Positions 41,677 through 49,943 of a stretch of 64,000 nucleotides of DNA are shown here, one piece after another (within the stretch, counting starts at the first letter, position 1; each line of letters opens with the position of its first letter). The notes under the pieces were generated by a model. That model made no database searches, was not told where the DNA came from, and was given only the letters and a program-made list of their open reading frames with translations. The DNA lies in the NCBI RefSeq assembly GCF_020982545.1, contig NZ_JAJKLK010000009.1, positions 186,001 through 250,000 on the forward strand. The letters are read 5' to 3'. A program made the position numbers and the translations under genes. The DNA comes from Streptomyces sp. MNU76. GTDB lineage: Bacteria > Actinomycetota > Actinomycetes > Streptomycetales > Streptomycetaceae.

Positions 41677-42086
41677 ACCGCCTCCCTCGGGGGCAGGGGT
41701 CGGGGCAGGGTCAGGGTCACCGTGCCGGTGACGTGCCGCCCGACGCCGTTGTCGCCGATCACCTTGACCGTGACCGTCGGTCCGTCGGCCGTCTCTACCG
41801 TGCCGGTCAACACCATCGTGTCGCCCGGATAGTTGGGCGCTCCGAGCCGGATCGCCACCTTGCGCAGGACGGCGTCCGGTCCGAAGTGGTCGGTCACGTA
41901 CCGCCCCACCAGCCCGTTCGTCGTCAGGATGTTCATGAACACATCGGGCGACCCACGCCGCCGCGCCAGCTCCGGATCGTGGTGCACGTCCTGGTAGTCG
42001 CGCGAGGCGATCGCCCCCGCGACGACGAGCGTGCGGGTGATCTCGATCTCCGACGGCGGGATCACGTCCCCTGCCTCGACCCTCAC
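41673..42086 (-). CDS. MaoC-like (R)-enoyl-CoA hydratase
   Basis: 137 residues from GTG 42086, which overlaps the stop of the upstream gene (GTGA). The hot-dog fold motif VAGAIASRDYQDVHHDPELA, with the catalytic Asp and His of the hydratase signature, and GSPDVFMNILTTNGLVGRYV are present. It hydrates enoyl-CoA intermediates during fatty-acid or steroid side-chain breakdown. In the actinobacterial sterol pathway a MaoC pair acts just before the Ltp aldolase, matching the gene order here. Its own stop overlaps the start of the thiolase-like gene. Confidence 0.9.
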   Translation of the reverse strand: MRVEAGDVIPPSEIEITRTLVVAGAIASRDYQDVHHDPELARRRGSPDVFMNILTTNGLVGRYVTDHFGPDAVLRKVAIRLGAPNYPGDTMVLTGTVETADGPTVTVKVIGDNGVGRHVTGTVTLTLPRPLPPREAV

Positions 42087-43110
42087 GCCGACACCGCCCC
42101 CTCCTGCGCCTCCGCGGGATCCGTCGGCTCCGCGGGCCCCGCCACCTCCGCGGGACTCGCCGGCTCCGCAGGCCCCGCCGGCTCCGCGGCCCCCTCGGGA
42201 CCCGCGCGGAACACCGGAAGCTCCAACTCCTCGTCGTAGCGCTCGAATTCGAGCCGGACGGGCATCCCGATCCGCACCTTGTCGTACGGCACCCCGACGA
42301 CGTCGCTGACCGTCCGCACCCCCTCCACCAACTCGATCAGCGCAACGGCGTACGGCGGATCGAAGGCCGGGAAGGGCGGGTGGTGCATGACGACGTACGA
42401 GTACACGACCCCCTCGCCGCTCGCCTCGACCGTGTCCCACGCGGCCGAACCGCACGCGTTGCAGCCGGGCAGCCAGGGGAGGCGGAGCGTGGCACAGTCG
42501 GCACAGCGCTGGATGAGCAGCCGGTGCCGTGAAACGCCTTCCCAGAAGCCCGCGTTGTCGCGGTTGACGACAGGGCGGGGACGACGGGGCCGTTCCTGGG
42601 GTGGGGACGTTCTGGGGACGGCCAGGGCGCGTGGGCCGGGGCGTACTTGAGGATCCGGAAGCGATGGGTGCCCACGAGTTCGTCGCCCACGCGCACATCC
42701 ATCCGGGTCGTGACGAAGTACCCGGTGCCGAGCCTGGTGGTCTTCCGCTCCGACACCGACTCGATGACCGAGTCGAACGTGACCTCGTCCCCCGGCCGCA
42801 GCGCCCGCAGGTACTCCTGCTCGCAGTCCGTGGCGACGACGGAGGTGCATCCCGCGTCGTCGAGCAGCGCGAGGAGTTCGTCGTACGCCGGTGCGCGGGT
42901 CTCGTGGCCGCTCAGTCCGCCCATCGTCCACACCTGGAGCATGGTCGGCGGCGCGACGGCGTCCGGTCCGGTGTACGCGGGGTTGGTGTCCCCCATGGCC
43001 TCGCACCAGTGCCGGATCATGGGCGAGTTGACGGGATCCTTGCCACGGCCGCCGAGGACGGCCGCGCGCCCCTCGTAGGCCTTGAGCCGTACGGACAGGT
43101 CCTCGACCAT
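42083..43110 (-). pseudogene. MaoC-N / OB-fold (DUF35) fusion protein, one-base frameshift
   Basis: ATG 43110 opens the FAS1-like dehydratase half (MVEDLSVRLKAYEGRAAVLG ... RFRILKYAPAHAPW). Near 42600 the frame must change to reach the DUF35 half: PRPVVNRDNAGFWEGVSRHR, LLIQRCADCATLRLPWLPGC (zinc ribbon CxxC...CxxC), SGEGVVYSYVVMHHPPFPAF. One additional C in the ACCCCAGG run would restore a single protein of about 340 residues, the usual organisation in Streptomyces. The OB-fold half is the expected partner of the Ltp-type aldolase encoded downstream. Its Ala/Glu/Pro tail (EPAGPAEPASPAE) is repetitive. Either a sequencing indel or a recent mutation that uncouples the operon. Confidence 0.85.
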
Positions 43111-43197
43111 GGTGGCGCAGCCCCCTCCGACTTTTCTGACTGTCCGTCAGATTGAGGGCCTGCCGCCACGACTGTCAAGGTCGCCGTGGGACGGGAA

Positions 43198-43237
43198 ACG
43201 CCTGTGCGGCGATGCCGCAGCACCGCCGCACAGGCGT
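43198..43237 (-). terminator. Hairpin after the small secreted protein gene
   Basis: A 14-bp perfect stem ACGCCTGTGCGGCG / CGCCGCACAGGCGT with a 12-base loop, about 115 bases downstream of the secreted-protein stop. Confidence 0.8.
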
Positions 43238-43351
43238 GTCACACCCCACAAAACATGCCCCACTCGTCCTACGTGGTCCGAGGGCGGTGGCCCCGAGGCC
43301 GGGGCGACCTCATCCGTCCACCCCCGGCCCGGCCGGCCGCCCTCGCTCGGC

Positions 43352-43657
43352 TCACCAGAGGTTGGTGAAGCTGACGACCGCGTTGTCCTGGTCGATGGCC
43401 GTGAAGCCGGAGCCGTTGACCTGGGCGGTGTTGTTCTGGTTCGAGGCACCCGAGCCGTTCGCCTGCTGCTGCGAGGTCGACGAGTTGCCGTTGTTGTCGT
43501 GGCCGACACCGCTGCCGACGATGTTCGCCACGCCGGCGTTCGATCCGTTGTCCGCGATGGCACCGTTGTCGGCCGTCGCGACGCCGGTGAACAGGGCGGC
43601 GGCGAGCGGGAGAGCCGAGACGGCGGCGAGAACGCGGGCGGTACGGATGCTTGCCAT
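43352..43657 (-). CDS. Small secreted Asn/Gln/Ser-rich protein
   Basis: 101 residues from ATG 43657; GGAGGA is seven bases upstream, which favours this over ATG 43663. Signal peptide MASIRTARVLAAVSALPLAA with likely cleavage after the ATA at about residue 30. The mature part (DNGAIADNGSNAGVANIVGS, QQQANGSGASNQNNTAQVNG) is Asn/Gly rich and without Cys. It resembles the small secreted, possibly amyloid-like proteins of streptomycetes, but is not a chaplin (no paired Cys or chaplin consensus). Function unknown. Confidence 0.8.
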   Translation of the reverse strand: MASIRTARVLAAVSALPLAAALFTGVATADNGAIADNGSNAGVANIVGSGVGHDNNGNSSTSQQQANGSGASNQNNTAQVNGSGFTAIDQDNAVVSFTNLW

Positions 43658-43732
43658 GTGCATTTCCTCCAGGGCCTTTCACACAAGTACGGGTTGCGCC
43701 AGGGCAGTTGGCCGACCGCCTCGGTGCGGGTC

Positions 43733-43772
43733 TTCGGGACTTCGGGACTTCGGGACTTCGGGACTTCGGGAC
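43733..43772. repeat. Microsatellite (TTCGGGAC)5
   Basis: Five perfect copies of the 8-mer TTCGGGAC in the upstream region of the secreted-protein gene, 76 bases before its start. Copy-number change could alter promoter spacing. Confidence 0.9.
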
Positions 43773-44055
43773 TTTCTTCGACGTCGCGAATCAAGAGTTG
43801 CCCACCGAATCCCCGGCGAACCACCCCGGAAGCTCCCATTCCCCCTGAAGCGTGATGACAAGTCGATAAACCCCCTTGAATCAAGGAACTCCCAGTTCAG
43901 ACGGGATGGCGGCGAGAAGCGACCGCAAGATCAAGCGAGACAAGGGGTGAAGCGTTCGGGCACATTTCCGGCCAGCCCGCGAACAGGTCCGCGACGGCCG
44001 AAAGCACACCCCGAACTCTCTTCCCTTTATCGAACACTCGTACGAACATGGAGTT

Positions 44056-44940
44056 ATGGCCACCACGGACCGGCAGGCCAGCACCCTGGCCCTGGCACAC
44101 GCGCTCTCCGCCGCCGAACGCGGACTGGCGGTGATCCCCCTGTCCCGCACCAAGCTCCCGGCCCTACGCTCCCCACCGCCCCGCCGCTCCCGCCTCCACC
44201 ACACCGGCCCCGCCCAGCCCCATGCCATGGGGAGTGCGGGCGCTTCGGTCACGGGGTGTACGACGCCTCCACCGACCCCCGACGCATCCGCGAACTCTTC
44301 GCCGCGGCCCCGTGGGCCACCGGCTACGGCATCGCCTGCGGTGTCGGCCCCCACCACCTGATCGGGGTCGACCTCGACACGAAGTCCGGTACGGACTCCT
44401 CGGCGGCCCTGCGTGAGCTGGCCCTGCGCCACCTCTTCACGATCCCCGAGACGGTGGTCGTGCTGACCCCCAGCGGCGGCCGCCACATCTGGCTCACCGG
44501 CCCGCCCGACGTGGCCGTCCCCAACTCGGCCGGCCGTCTCGCCCCCGGCATCGACATCCGCGGCGCCGGCGGCTACCTCGTCGGCCCCGGCTCCCGCACC
44601 GAACACGGCGCCTACGCCGCGGCCCCGGCACGTCCCACCTCCTCCCGGCCCCCTGCCCGCCCGCGCTGCTCCACCTCCTGCTGCCGCCCCGCGCACGGAC
44701 TCCGCCCGGACGACGGGCGGCCAGGGCAACGGCCACGGCCTCGTCCACTTCGTCCTGACCGCGCAGGAGGGACAACGCAACACCCGCCTCTTCTGGGCGG
44801 CTTGCCGCGCCTACGAGAACGGCCTCGGCCCCGAACTCGCGGGCGCCCTGATCGAGGCGGCCGTCCGCACGGGCCTCACGGAACGCGAGGCGAGGTCGAC
44901 GATCGCGTCGGCGGCGCGGATGTCGAGGGGCGGCCGGTGA
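44056..44940 (+). pseudogene. Bifunctional DNA primase/polymerase (Prim-Pol), frameshifted twice
   Basis: ATG 44056 opens MATTDRQASTLALAHALSAA and AERGLAVIPLSRTKLPALRS. The frame then changes between 44165 and 44225 to read APCHGECGRFGHGVYDASTD, IACGVGPHHLIGVDLDTKSG and TPSGGRHIWLTGPPDVAVPN, the Prim-Pol catalytic core with its paired Asp. A second shift near 44630 leads to GNGHGLVHFVLTAQEGQRNT and LTEREARSTIASAARMSRGG ending at TGA 44940. The complete gene would be about 295 residues, the usual size of the chromosomal streptomycete paralogue. A functional relative is inside the integrative element at 56655-57524. Confidence 0.85.
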
Positions 44941-45026
44941 TCAGACCGGGGACGGGAGCGGACGGAAGCGGGGACGGGAGCGGGCGTTTCGGGGGACCGG
45001 TGGTTGGAAGAACTGAGGTGCTGAAG

Positions 45027-45485
45027 ATGCCGTGGTCCGACGTGCTCCGTCGGGGCACGGCCCCGCGCGACGAACCGCCGCTCCGGAGGCACGCTTTGGA
45101 CTTCTTGGACTCCGACAGGGAACACCGCCAGGAAATGCTCGCCGAGGTCCACCGGGAACGGGACCGCCTGCTCCCCCTCCGCGCGGAGGCGACGGAGGCC
45201 ACGATCGAACTGATGCGCACGAGCACGGGCCAGGTCTCGGAACCCGATCTCGTGCCCTACCTGAACCTCATGTATCTCCTGACGGTCAAGCGAGCCTACG
45301 GCGACGACCAACTCCTGGCCTTCGCACTCTCCTTGGCGAACTGGGCGGTCGTCGCCGTCGACGAGGTGGCGAAGTACACGGGCCGCACGGCGGAACAGGT
45401 CATCGACCAGTACGAGACAGAAATCATCGCGGCCCGCGAATCGACCCCACCGGAAGAGCCCGGCCCCGACACCGACACGACCTGA
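45027..45485 (+). CDS. Conserved hypothetical helical protein
   Basis: 152 residues from ATG 45027 (MPWSDVLRRGTAPRDEPPLR); GTG 45018 is an alternative. The protein is mostly helical: ALDFLDSDREHRQEMLAEVH, EATEATIELMRTSTGQVSEP, LLAFALSLANWAVVAVDEVA. No catalytic motif is seen. It follows the broken Prim-Pol gene by 86 bases in the same direction, as in other streptomycetes, so the two probably form a conserved unit of unknown role. The Glu/Pro tail is low complexity. Confidence 0.7.
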   Translation: MPWSDVLRRGTAPRDEPPLRRHALDFLDSDREHRQEMLAEVHRERDRLLPLRAEATEATIELMRTSTGQVSEPDLVPYLNLMYLLTVKRAYGDDQLLAFALSLANWAVVAVDEVAKYTGRTAEQVIDQYETEIIAARESTPPEEPGPDTDTT

Positions 45486-45612
45486 GCCCCGCCCCGTCGG
45501 CCCACCCGGCCCGCAGCACTCCCCGGACCCACGTCCAGCAACCCCACCACACACCACAAAGGGGGGGTCTGTACGGTGAGCCGTGTAACTCCCGTTCCTA
45601 CTGGGAGAGTTG

Positions 45613-45672
45613 ATGCCTACCGTGATGGACAAGAACGAGTCTGAGCCCGGCGTCACCGCAGCCCGCGACTGA
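45613..45672 (+). CDS. Short ORF, probable 5' remnant of a lost gene
   Basis: ATG 45613 follows GGGAGAG and encodes only MPTVMDKNESEPGVTAARD. The good ribosome site and an inverted repeat just upstream (AACTCCC ... GGGAGAGTT at 45586-45611) look like a real gene start, but the frame ends after 19 codons. Confidence 0.3.
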   Translation: MPTVMDKNESEPGVTAARD

Positions 45673-45689
45673 CCACCACCAAACCGAGT

Positions 45690-46031
45690 TCCACGGAAGC
45701 CTTTACAGACCCGGGCCCGGATCGCACCATCCAGGACGGCACCGGGAAGTGCATCCGGCTCGGACTGCGGAGCGGTGTCAACTGCCGCTTCCACAGCGGC
45801 CAGGAGCTCCCGCACCTCACCCGAGGTCGGCTCATCGAGCCCCAGGGCCCGGGAAAGCCTGTCAAGGACATCGGAGCTGGGGACCATCCGCCCCGTCTCA
45901 ACCTTGGACACGGTCGGCTGCCCCACACCGGCTCGCTGCGCCAGAACAGCACCCGTCAGACCGGCATCCGCCCGCAGAGCACGAAGACGCGCCCCAAGCG
46001 CATTCATCCGCTCCCGCCGCTCACTCCCCAT
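45690..46031 (-). pseudogene. Truncated XRE-family regulator
   Basis: From ATG 46031 (or 46007) the product is a helix-turn-helix domain: MNALGARLRALRADAGLTGA, VLAQRAGVGQPTVSKVETGR, SSDVLDRLSRALGLDEPTSG. Related Streptomyces regulators continue for about 200 more residues (DUF5753-type ligand domain), but here homologous-looking sequence ends after AAVDTAPQSEPDALPGAVLD. The frame runs on as arbitrary sequence. It converges on the short ORF at 45613, so a deletion may have removed the 3' parts of both genes. Confidence 0.6.
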
Positions 46032-46340
46032 ACCAAGGGTTCTACACCACGAGGGCCCAGCATCCAGCAGGAGCCACGACCAAGATCAACTAGCTGCCAG
46101 TAGCCCGTGATTCAAACTTTCTCTACTGGTTCAAGTGCCCGCGCACGGCGCGGGCGCGCGCCGCCTCTGCGGCGCGGCCTGCCTCCTGTCTGCGCCCCGG
46201 CTGGCCGCGCCCGGCGGCGCACTACGTGCTGCGGGCTGACGAGGGAGAAACCCGCTGTGGCTGGGGCGGTCGGCTGGTGGCGTCGTCCCACGATCACAAG
46301 GGCTGCAGGGATATAGCCATGTGGCCTGATCGCACCCATC

Positions 46341-46589
46341 ATGAGCAACATGCAGAGTGTCCAGGGGGGAGCAAGAACCGGCAAGACACGTGGATCGCTT
46401 GGTTGGGCCTCGATCTCCCTCTTCACGCAGGGGAGCCTTTGCGCAGGAATTTACGTTGCCGAGTTCATCGCGGACGGGGACCGCTGGGTCGCCATGCTCG
46501 AGTCCGCTTTTGGCCTGCTGTTCGCAAGCTGGATTGCCGGAGCCATGCTCCTTCACCGGACCAGGAAGGCAGAGAGACAGAACAGGTAG
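46341..46589 (+). CDS. Small two-helix membrane protein
   Basis: 82 residues from ATG 46341 (MSNMQSVQGGARTGKTRGSL). Hydrophobic segments WASISLFTQGSLCAGIYVAE and VAMLESAFGLLFASWIAGAM suggest two membrane helices with a basic cytoplasmic end (LLHRTRKAERQNR). No ribosome site is evident before ATG 46341; ATG 46350 is an alternative. Base composition is less GC-rich than the neighbouring core, as in horizontally acquired DNA. Function unknown. Confidence 0.5.
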   Translation: MSNMQSVQGGARTGKTRGSLGWASISLFTQGSLCAGIYVAEFIADGDRWVAMLESAFGLLFASWIAGAMLLHRTRKAERQNR

Positions 46590-46667
46590 GGGTCACAGGC
46601 CTCCGGCGGCTGAGCAGTACAGCAGCGAAGTACATTGAGACTCCGCCACCTCACATCGATGTCGTGC

Positions 46668-47060
46668 TTAGGTCTCGCCAAGGGTCTTCCGGTGAGGCAC
46701 CACGACAACTTGGTACTGATCTTCGTAGATGATCGTTCCAGGCTCCGACGACTCAGCTCGCTCGCAGCCAACACCGTGTGCTGCAAGGATCTCCAGGTAC
46801 CCATCCACGCGCTTGATGAGGTCGGCAGATGACATCTTGAACCACGCGACAGCGCCGGGGTTGAGATGAGGGTCATAGACGGTCGGATCGGTGTCTGACG
46901 GGTTGATGTAGTTCGCGTCATACCAGTCGTTGTTGGTCCGCCGAAATCGCTCCTGCTCATCGGTCAGTCTGCCCTCACGAGCCAGACCGTTGACGAGGGC
47001 GAAGACCCCGGGGAAATGACCCCGCTCGCTTCGAGTGGTCCCCTGGAATCGCACGTACAA
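46668..47060 (-). CDS. Conserved actinobacterial hypothetical protein
   Basis: 130 residues from TTG 47060 (LYVRFQGTTRSERGHFPGVF); the start matches the usual N-terminus YVRFQGT, with AGGAA just upstream. Conserved features: FALVNGLAREGRLTDEQERF, NNDWYDANYINPSDTDPTVY, AVAWFKMSSADLIKRVDGYL and the end IIYEDQYQVVVVPHRKT. The family often occurs in accessory regions and beside mobile elements; no biochemical role is known. It lies just outside the left att site. Confidence 0.75.
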   Translation of the reverse strand: MYVRFQGTTRSERGHFPGVFALVNGLAREGRLTDEQERFRRTNNDWYDANYINPSDTDPTVYDPHLNPGAVAWFKMSSADLIKRVDGYLEILAAHGVGCERAESSEPGTIIYEDQYQVVVVPHRKTLGET

Positions 47061-47196
47061 CGCTTCCTGCAACAGAACGCCTCCGTCTCAGACAGTCACC
47101 GGTGCGTCGGATCATCCCATCGGCGTGCCCCTCGCGTGCCCGAACGAGCGGGAAACCGCGGGGAACAGCGGTCGCTCACGGACACCGGCAACGGCG

Positions 47197-47231
47197 ACGG
47201 CCCCCGACTGACTTAGCTGGTCGGGGGCCGT
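47197..47231 (-). terminator. Terminator left of attL, originally that of tRNA-Ser(TGA)
   Basis: A 12-bp perfect stem ACGGCCCCCGAC / GTCGGGGGCCGT, six bases outside the tRNA-like repeat. Before integration it would have stood immediately behind the tRNA 3' end. Confidence 0.82.
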
Positions 47232-47236
47232 TCATC

Positions 47237-47297
47237 TGCGGTGGGTGTGGGATTTGAACCCACGGTGACATCGCTGCCACGACGGTTTTCAAGACCG
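47237..47297. other. Left attachment site (attL/attR-type repeat)
   Basis: 33 bases identical to 61128-61160 (TGCGGTGGGTGTGGGATTTG and on), then a variant variable-arm segment (ATCGCT against TCGC), then 22 identical bases GCCACGACGGTTTTCAAGAC-CG covering the anticodon loop. The rest of the tRNA is not conserved beyond 47297. Confidence 0.92.
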
Positions 47298-47477
47298 ACC
47301 TACAGTCTGCGATCACACCACCTCTGACCAGCAGATTTCCTTATCGCACCTGCACTGTCCGCCTACGCTTGGCCAGAGGATGGCCAGAAGACACGTAGGC
47401 CGCCCGCCGCCGGGCTTTGCACTACCGTCGTACGGGTTGACGAACCGATGGCTCGGCTTGATGGCTTGGACGCGCTC

Positions 47478-48317
47478 TCAGGTGGAGGTGGAGTTGCAGT
47501 CTTGGCACGCGCGGGCGACGTCACCAGCAGAAAAGCCATCCGGCCAGAAGCGCTCAAGCCGCACGGAGTCTCCAGCGAAGAAGTTTGCTCGCCCCCTTCT
47601 GCGGGTGAACATGAATTGGTAGTCCAAGTTGAACCAGTCGAACCCTAGATGACTGAGCGTGCCCACAGGGTCGCCCTGCTGGTCATAGATGATCCGGTGA
47701 TCCCCTAGCCACAGACTTCCGTCTCCGTCACCATGCGCATCCCTCATATGAACCCCCAACTCGTACTTCGCCATATTGACGTTCATTTCGAGGGTCAAAC
47801 TTGGGAGATCTCGCAGCGACCCGTCCATATAGTGAATCAGTGATTGAGGGACGCGAACTCTGTCTTCGGCCAAGCGACAACAGATGCTTTTTGTGAAGTA
47901 CTTCGCCAGAGCCCTTCGCTCATCCCTCCAGTTCTTTCCGTAAATCCGAGAGAACTGGAAGCCGCCTGTCTTCACGACAGACTCAGCATTCTGATGGAGG
48001 AAGCTTGCGAAGGCATCGTAAGCGAGGTCGAAGGGCTGGCTCCTGGCATTGTTGCAGTTGGCGCACAACACCTTGGCGAACTTGAGCTTGTCCGAGTTGG
48101 GTCCCTGAATCCGTTCCTCGTAGCTGCTGCCGCCACGGACGCGCACCACGGGGTCCGGCCAGGGGCCGGACCCGAACGAGCGCACCACGTCGGCCTTCTT
48201 GTGGCGATGCTCGCGAGAGTCGGCCGTGCTACCGCACCACCAGCAGAGTCCCTGATAGTCGTGCTGCAGAAGGGGATGCTGAGACTGCCCCACCCCGGAT
48301 GGCTGAACTGTGCTCAT
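47478..48317 (-). CDS. HNH-like zinc-ribbon protein, element cargo
   Basis: 279 residues from ATG 48317 (MSTVQPSGVGQSQHPLLQHD). The N-terminal part looks like an HNH nuclease: LCWWCGSTADSREHRHKKAD (Cys25, Cys28, Glu36-His37, His39), then LCANCNNARSQPFDLAYDAF (Cys85, Cys88, Asn89-90, Asp97). The long remainder (about 110-260) has DERRALAKYFTKSICCRLAE and ELGVHMRDAHGDGDGSLWLG and matches nothing I recognise; another CxxC (CQDC) lies near the C-terminus. It is the gene nearest attL, a position typical for accessory or defence cargo, and is more AT-rich than the transfer genes. A nuclease with anti-phage role is a hypothesis only. Confidence 0.7.
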   Translation of the reverse strand: MSTVQPSGVGQSQHPLLQHDYQGLCWWCGSTADSREHRHKKADVVRSFGSGPWPDPVVRVRGGSSYEERIQGPNSDKLKFAKVLCANCNNARSQPFDLAYDAFASFLHQNAESVVKTGGFQFSRIYGKNWRDERRALAKYFTKSICCRLAEDRVRVPQSLIHYMDGSLRDLPSLTLEMNVNMAKYELGVHMRDAHGDGDGSLWLGDHRIIYDQQGDPVGTLSHLGFDWFNLDYQFMFTRRRGRANFFAGDSVRLERFWPDGFSAGDVARACQDCNSTST

Positions 48318-48358
48318 ACCTCATGGTCCCATAGGACATTCACTGTCCGCCACGCGAA

Positions 48359-49042
48359 TTACGGCATTGCCACCCTCGTAGAGCCCTCGGAGGGATCAGC
48401 GGAAAGGCGGCTTGTGAAACCGTGCGCCACGAGTCGCTCAAAGGCGCGCATAACTTCACATGGAACGTCCTGTTCGATCATGAATCCCCGTGCAGGATAG
48501 ATGATCAGGCGCTGCAACGACCCAACCATCATGTCAATCACGAGACGTGCGTCCTGGATAAAGTCCACATACTCATGGAGCGGCATGGGCGTGGATGCGC
48601 TAATTAGATCCACTTCGGGCCAAAGCTTCCGTGCCGTTGCATACGCCCGCCGCTCTTCGTACGGCTTGCTAATGAGGAGTACGGAGGAAACATCGATCCC
48701 GCGCTCTTCGAGAAGGGCGCGAGACAACGTGATGTTCTGTCCGGTGTTCCGGGCTAGAGGCTCGACAAGGATGGATTCCGTCGGAACGCCTAGCTCAAGC
48801 GCGCGACCCCGGTAATGTTCCGCCTCACCACGCGGCATGCGGTCCTGCGTCGTCCGGCTGGTTGCCCCCGTGAAGACGATCAGCGGCATCATGCCGCGCT
48901 TGAACAAGTCGACGGTCGTGTCGGCGACGCCCAGGTCGTGACTGCCCAGACCGATGCCGACCGAGCAAGGGTGCAGCTCGTGGTGCATGTGCTGGTAGTT
49001 CCACACCGTGTTGGCGTCTTCCCAGTCCTGTACGGAGATCAC
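48359..49042 (-). CDS. YdcF/DUF218 family protein
   Basis: 227 residues from GTG 49042, overlapping the stop of the GntR gene (GTGA). Family motifs are IGLGSHDLGVADTTVDLFKR, PLIVFTGATSRTTQDRMPRG, EAEHYRGRALELGVPTESIL and NTGQNITLSRALLEERGIDV. No membrane helix is present, unlike ElyC/SanA, so it belongs to the soluble YdcF branch that binds nucleotides such as S-adenosylmethionine. The GntR-YdcF pair recurs on Streptomyces integrative elements. What it does there is unknown. Confidence 0.88.
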   Translation of the reverse strand: MISVQDWEDANTVWNYQHMHHELHPCSVGIGLGSHDLGVADTTVDLFKRGMMPLIVFTGATSRTTQDRMPRGEAEHYRGRALELGVPTESILVEPLARNTGQNITLSRALLEERGIDVSSVLLISKPYEERRAYATARKLWPEVDLISASTPMPLHEYVDFIQDARLVIDMMVGSLQRLIIYPARGFMIEQDVPCEVMRAFERLVAHGFTSRLSADPSEGSTRVAMP

Positions 49043-49839
49043 GCTGAGCCTTTCGTGCCCGTGTCACTGGCGGAGTCGGGCACCTTGAACTCGTATTCCC
49101 ACGCGAAACGCGAGGCCGAGTGGACGCCGACGGCAAACTCGACGACCGTACCGTCCGCCGTGTAGGTAGTGCGGTGCAGTTCGACCACAGGCTCGCCGAC
49201 CGGGAGCTGGAGAAGTCGCACCTCGTCCGCCGTCGGGACGCGGGCGAAAAGCGCCTCTTTCATGTGGTCGATCTCGTATCCGGCGTCATAGAGGACGCGA
49301 TACCCCCCGCCCCGGCCGGCGGGGCCGGGCGTGGGATCGACGATACGGGTCCCCTCAACGTGCTCCGGGCGGTAGTAGCTGGTCAGAGTGTGAGTCGGCT
49401 GTGTCCCTTCCTTCACCAGCCGGGCCCGCGCGTACACCCGCGACCCAACCGGGACGCCGAGCCCTTCGGCTACAAGGGCAGTCGCTTCGACGCGGCTAAC
49501 CGTCTGCGTCTGCTCATCCCGCTTGTACGCCCGCCCCGACGCCACACGGTCAGCGATGAACGCGACCTCATCGCCATCGCGCCACTTCGCCTTGTCGTAG
49601 CGGGCAATGCCGAGCCGCTTGAGAGGGGTACGAGCGCGCACGACTGTGCCGTGCCCGCGTGACGACGTCACGAGCCCTTCGGCCTCAAGAGCCTTGTACG
49701 CCTGATGAACAGTGGACTTCGAGCCTTCCCCGGCCTCAACCAGCTCCCTGATCTGGGGCAACTGATCGCCGGGTTCTCGCTCTCCGTTCTTGATCTCCTG
49801 CGCGATCCGATCCGCCAGTTCGCGCCACTTGGGTGCCAC
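49039..49839 (-). CDS. GntR/HutC-family repressor of the element (KorSA-like)
   Basis: 266 residues from GTG 49839 with GGGAG upstream. The winged helix MAPKWRELADRIAQEIKNGE, LPQIRELVEAGEGSKSTVHQ, ALEAEGLVTSSRGHGTVVRA is followed by a UTRA ligand domain (LVKEGTQPTHTLTSYYRPEH, RVPTADEVRLLQLPVGEPVV). In pSAM2 the GntR protein KorSA represses the activator pra and keeps the element integrated. Three copies of CAGTCCNNGGACTG upstream of this gene are its likely operators, implying autoregulation and control of the divergent spread operon. Confidence 0.92.
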   Translation of the reverse strand: MAPKWRELADRIAQEIKNGEREPGDQLPQIRELVEAGEGSKSTVHQAYKALEAEGLVTSSRGHGTVVRARTPLKRLGIARYDKAKWRDGDEVAFIADRVASGRAYKRDEQTQTVSRVEATALVAEGLGVPVGSRVYARARLVKEGTQPTHTLTSYYRPEHVEGTRIVDPTPGPAGRGGGYRVLYDAGYEIDHMKEALFARVPTADEVRLLQLPVGEPVVELHRTTYTADGTVVEFAVGVHSASRFAWEYEFKVPDSASDTGTKGSA

Positions 49840-49873
49840 AGCCGAACTCCCTTCGATGCGTCCCAGTGAAACA

Positions 49874-49943
49874 CAGTCCCAGGACTGTTGACAGTCCTGG
49901 GACTGTGCGCCATGGTCTTACCAGTGCCTCGCAGTCCTAGGAC
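49874..49943. promoter_or_regulatory. Three GntR operators
   Basis: CAGTCCCAGGACTG at 49874-49887, CAGTCCTGGGACTG at 49892-49905 (centres 18 bases apart), and CAGTCCTAGGACAG at 49932-49945. The first two are perfect palindromes around a two-base centre. They lie 35-105 bases upstream of the repressor start. From here to 50340 I see no gene. Confidence 0.88.

Noticed and set aside
43733..43772. CRISPR array
   Set aside because: The 8-base repeats follow each other without spacers and no cas gene is present in the window.
47237..47330. Functional second tRNA-Ser at the left att site
   Set aside because: The acceptor pairs only partly and the D arm is degenerate; the similarity stops right after the anticodon, as expected for an att duplication.
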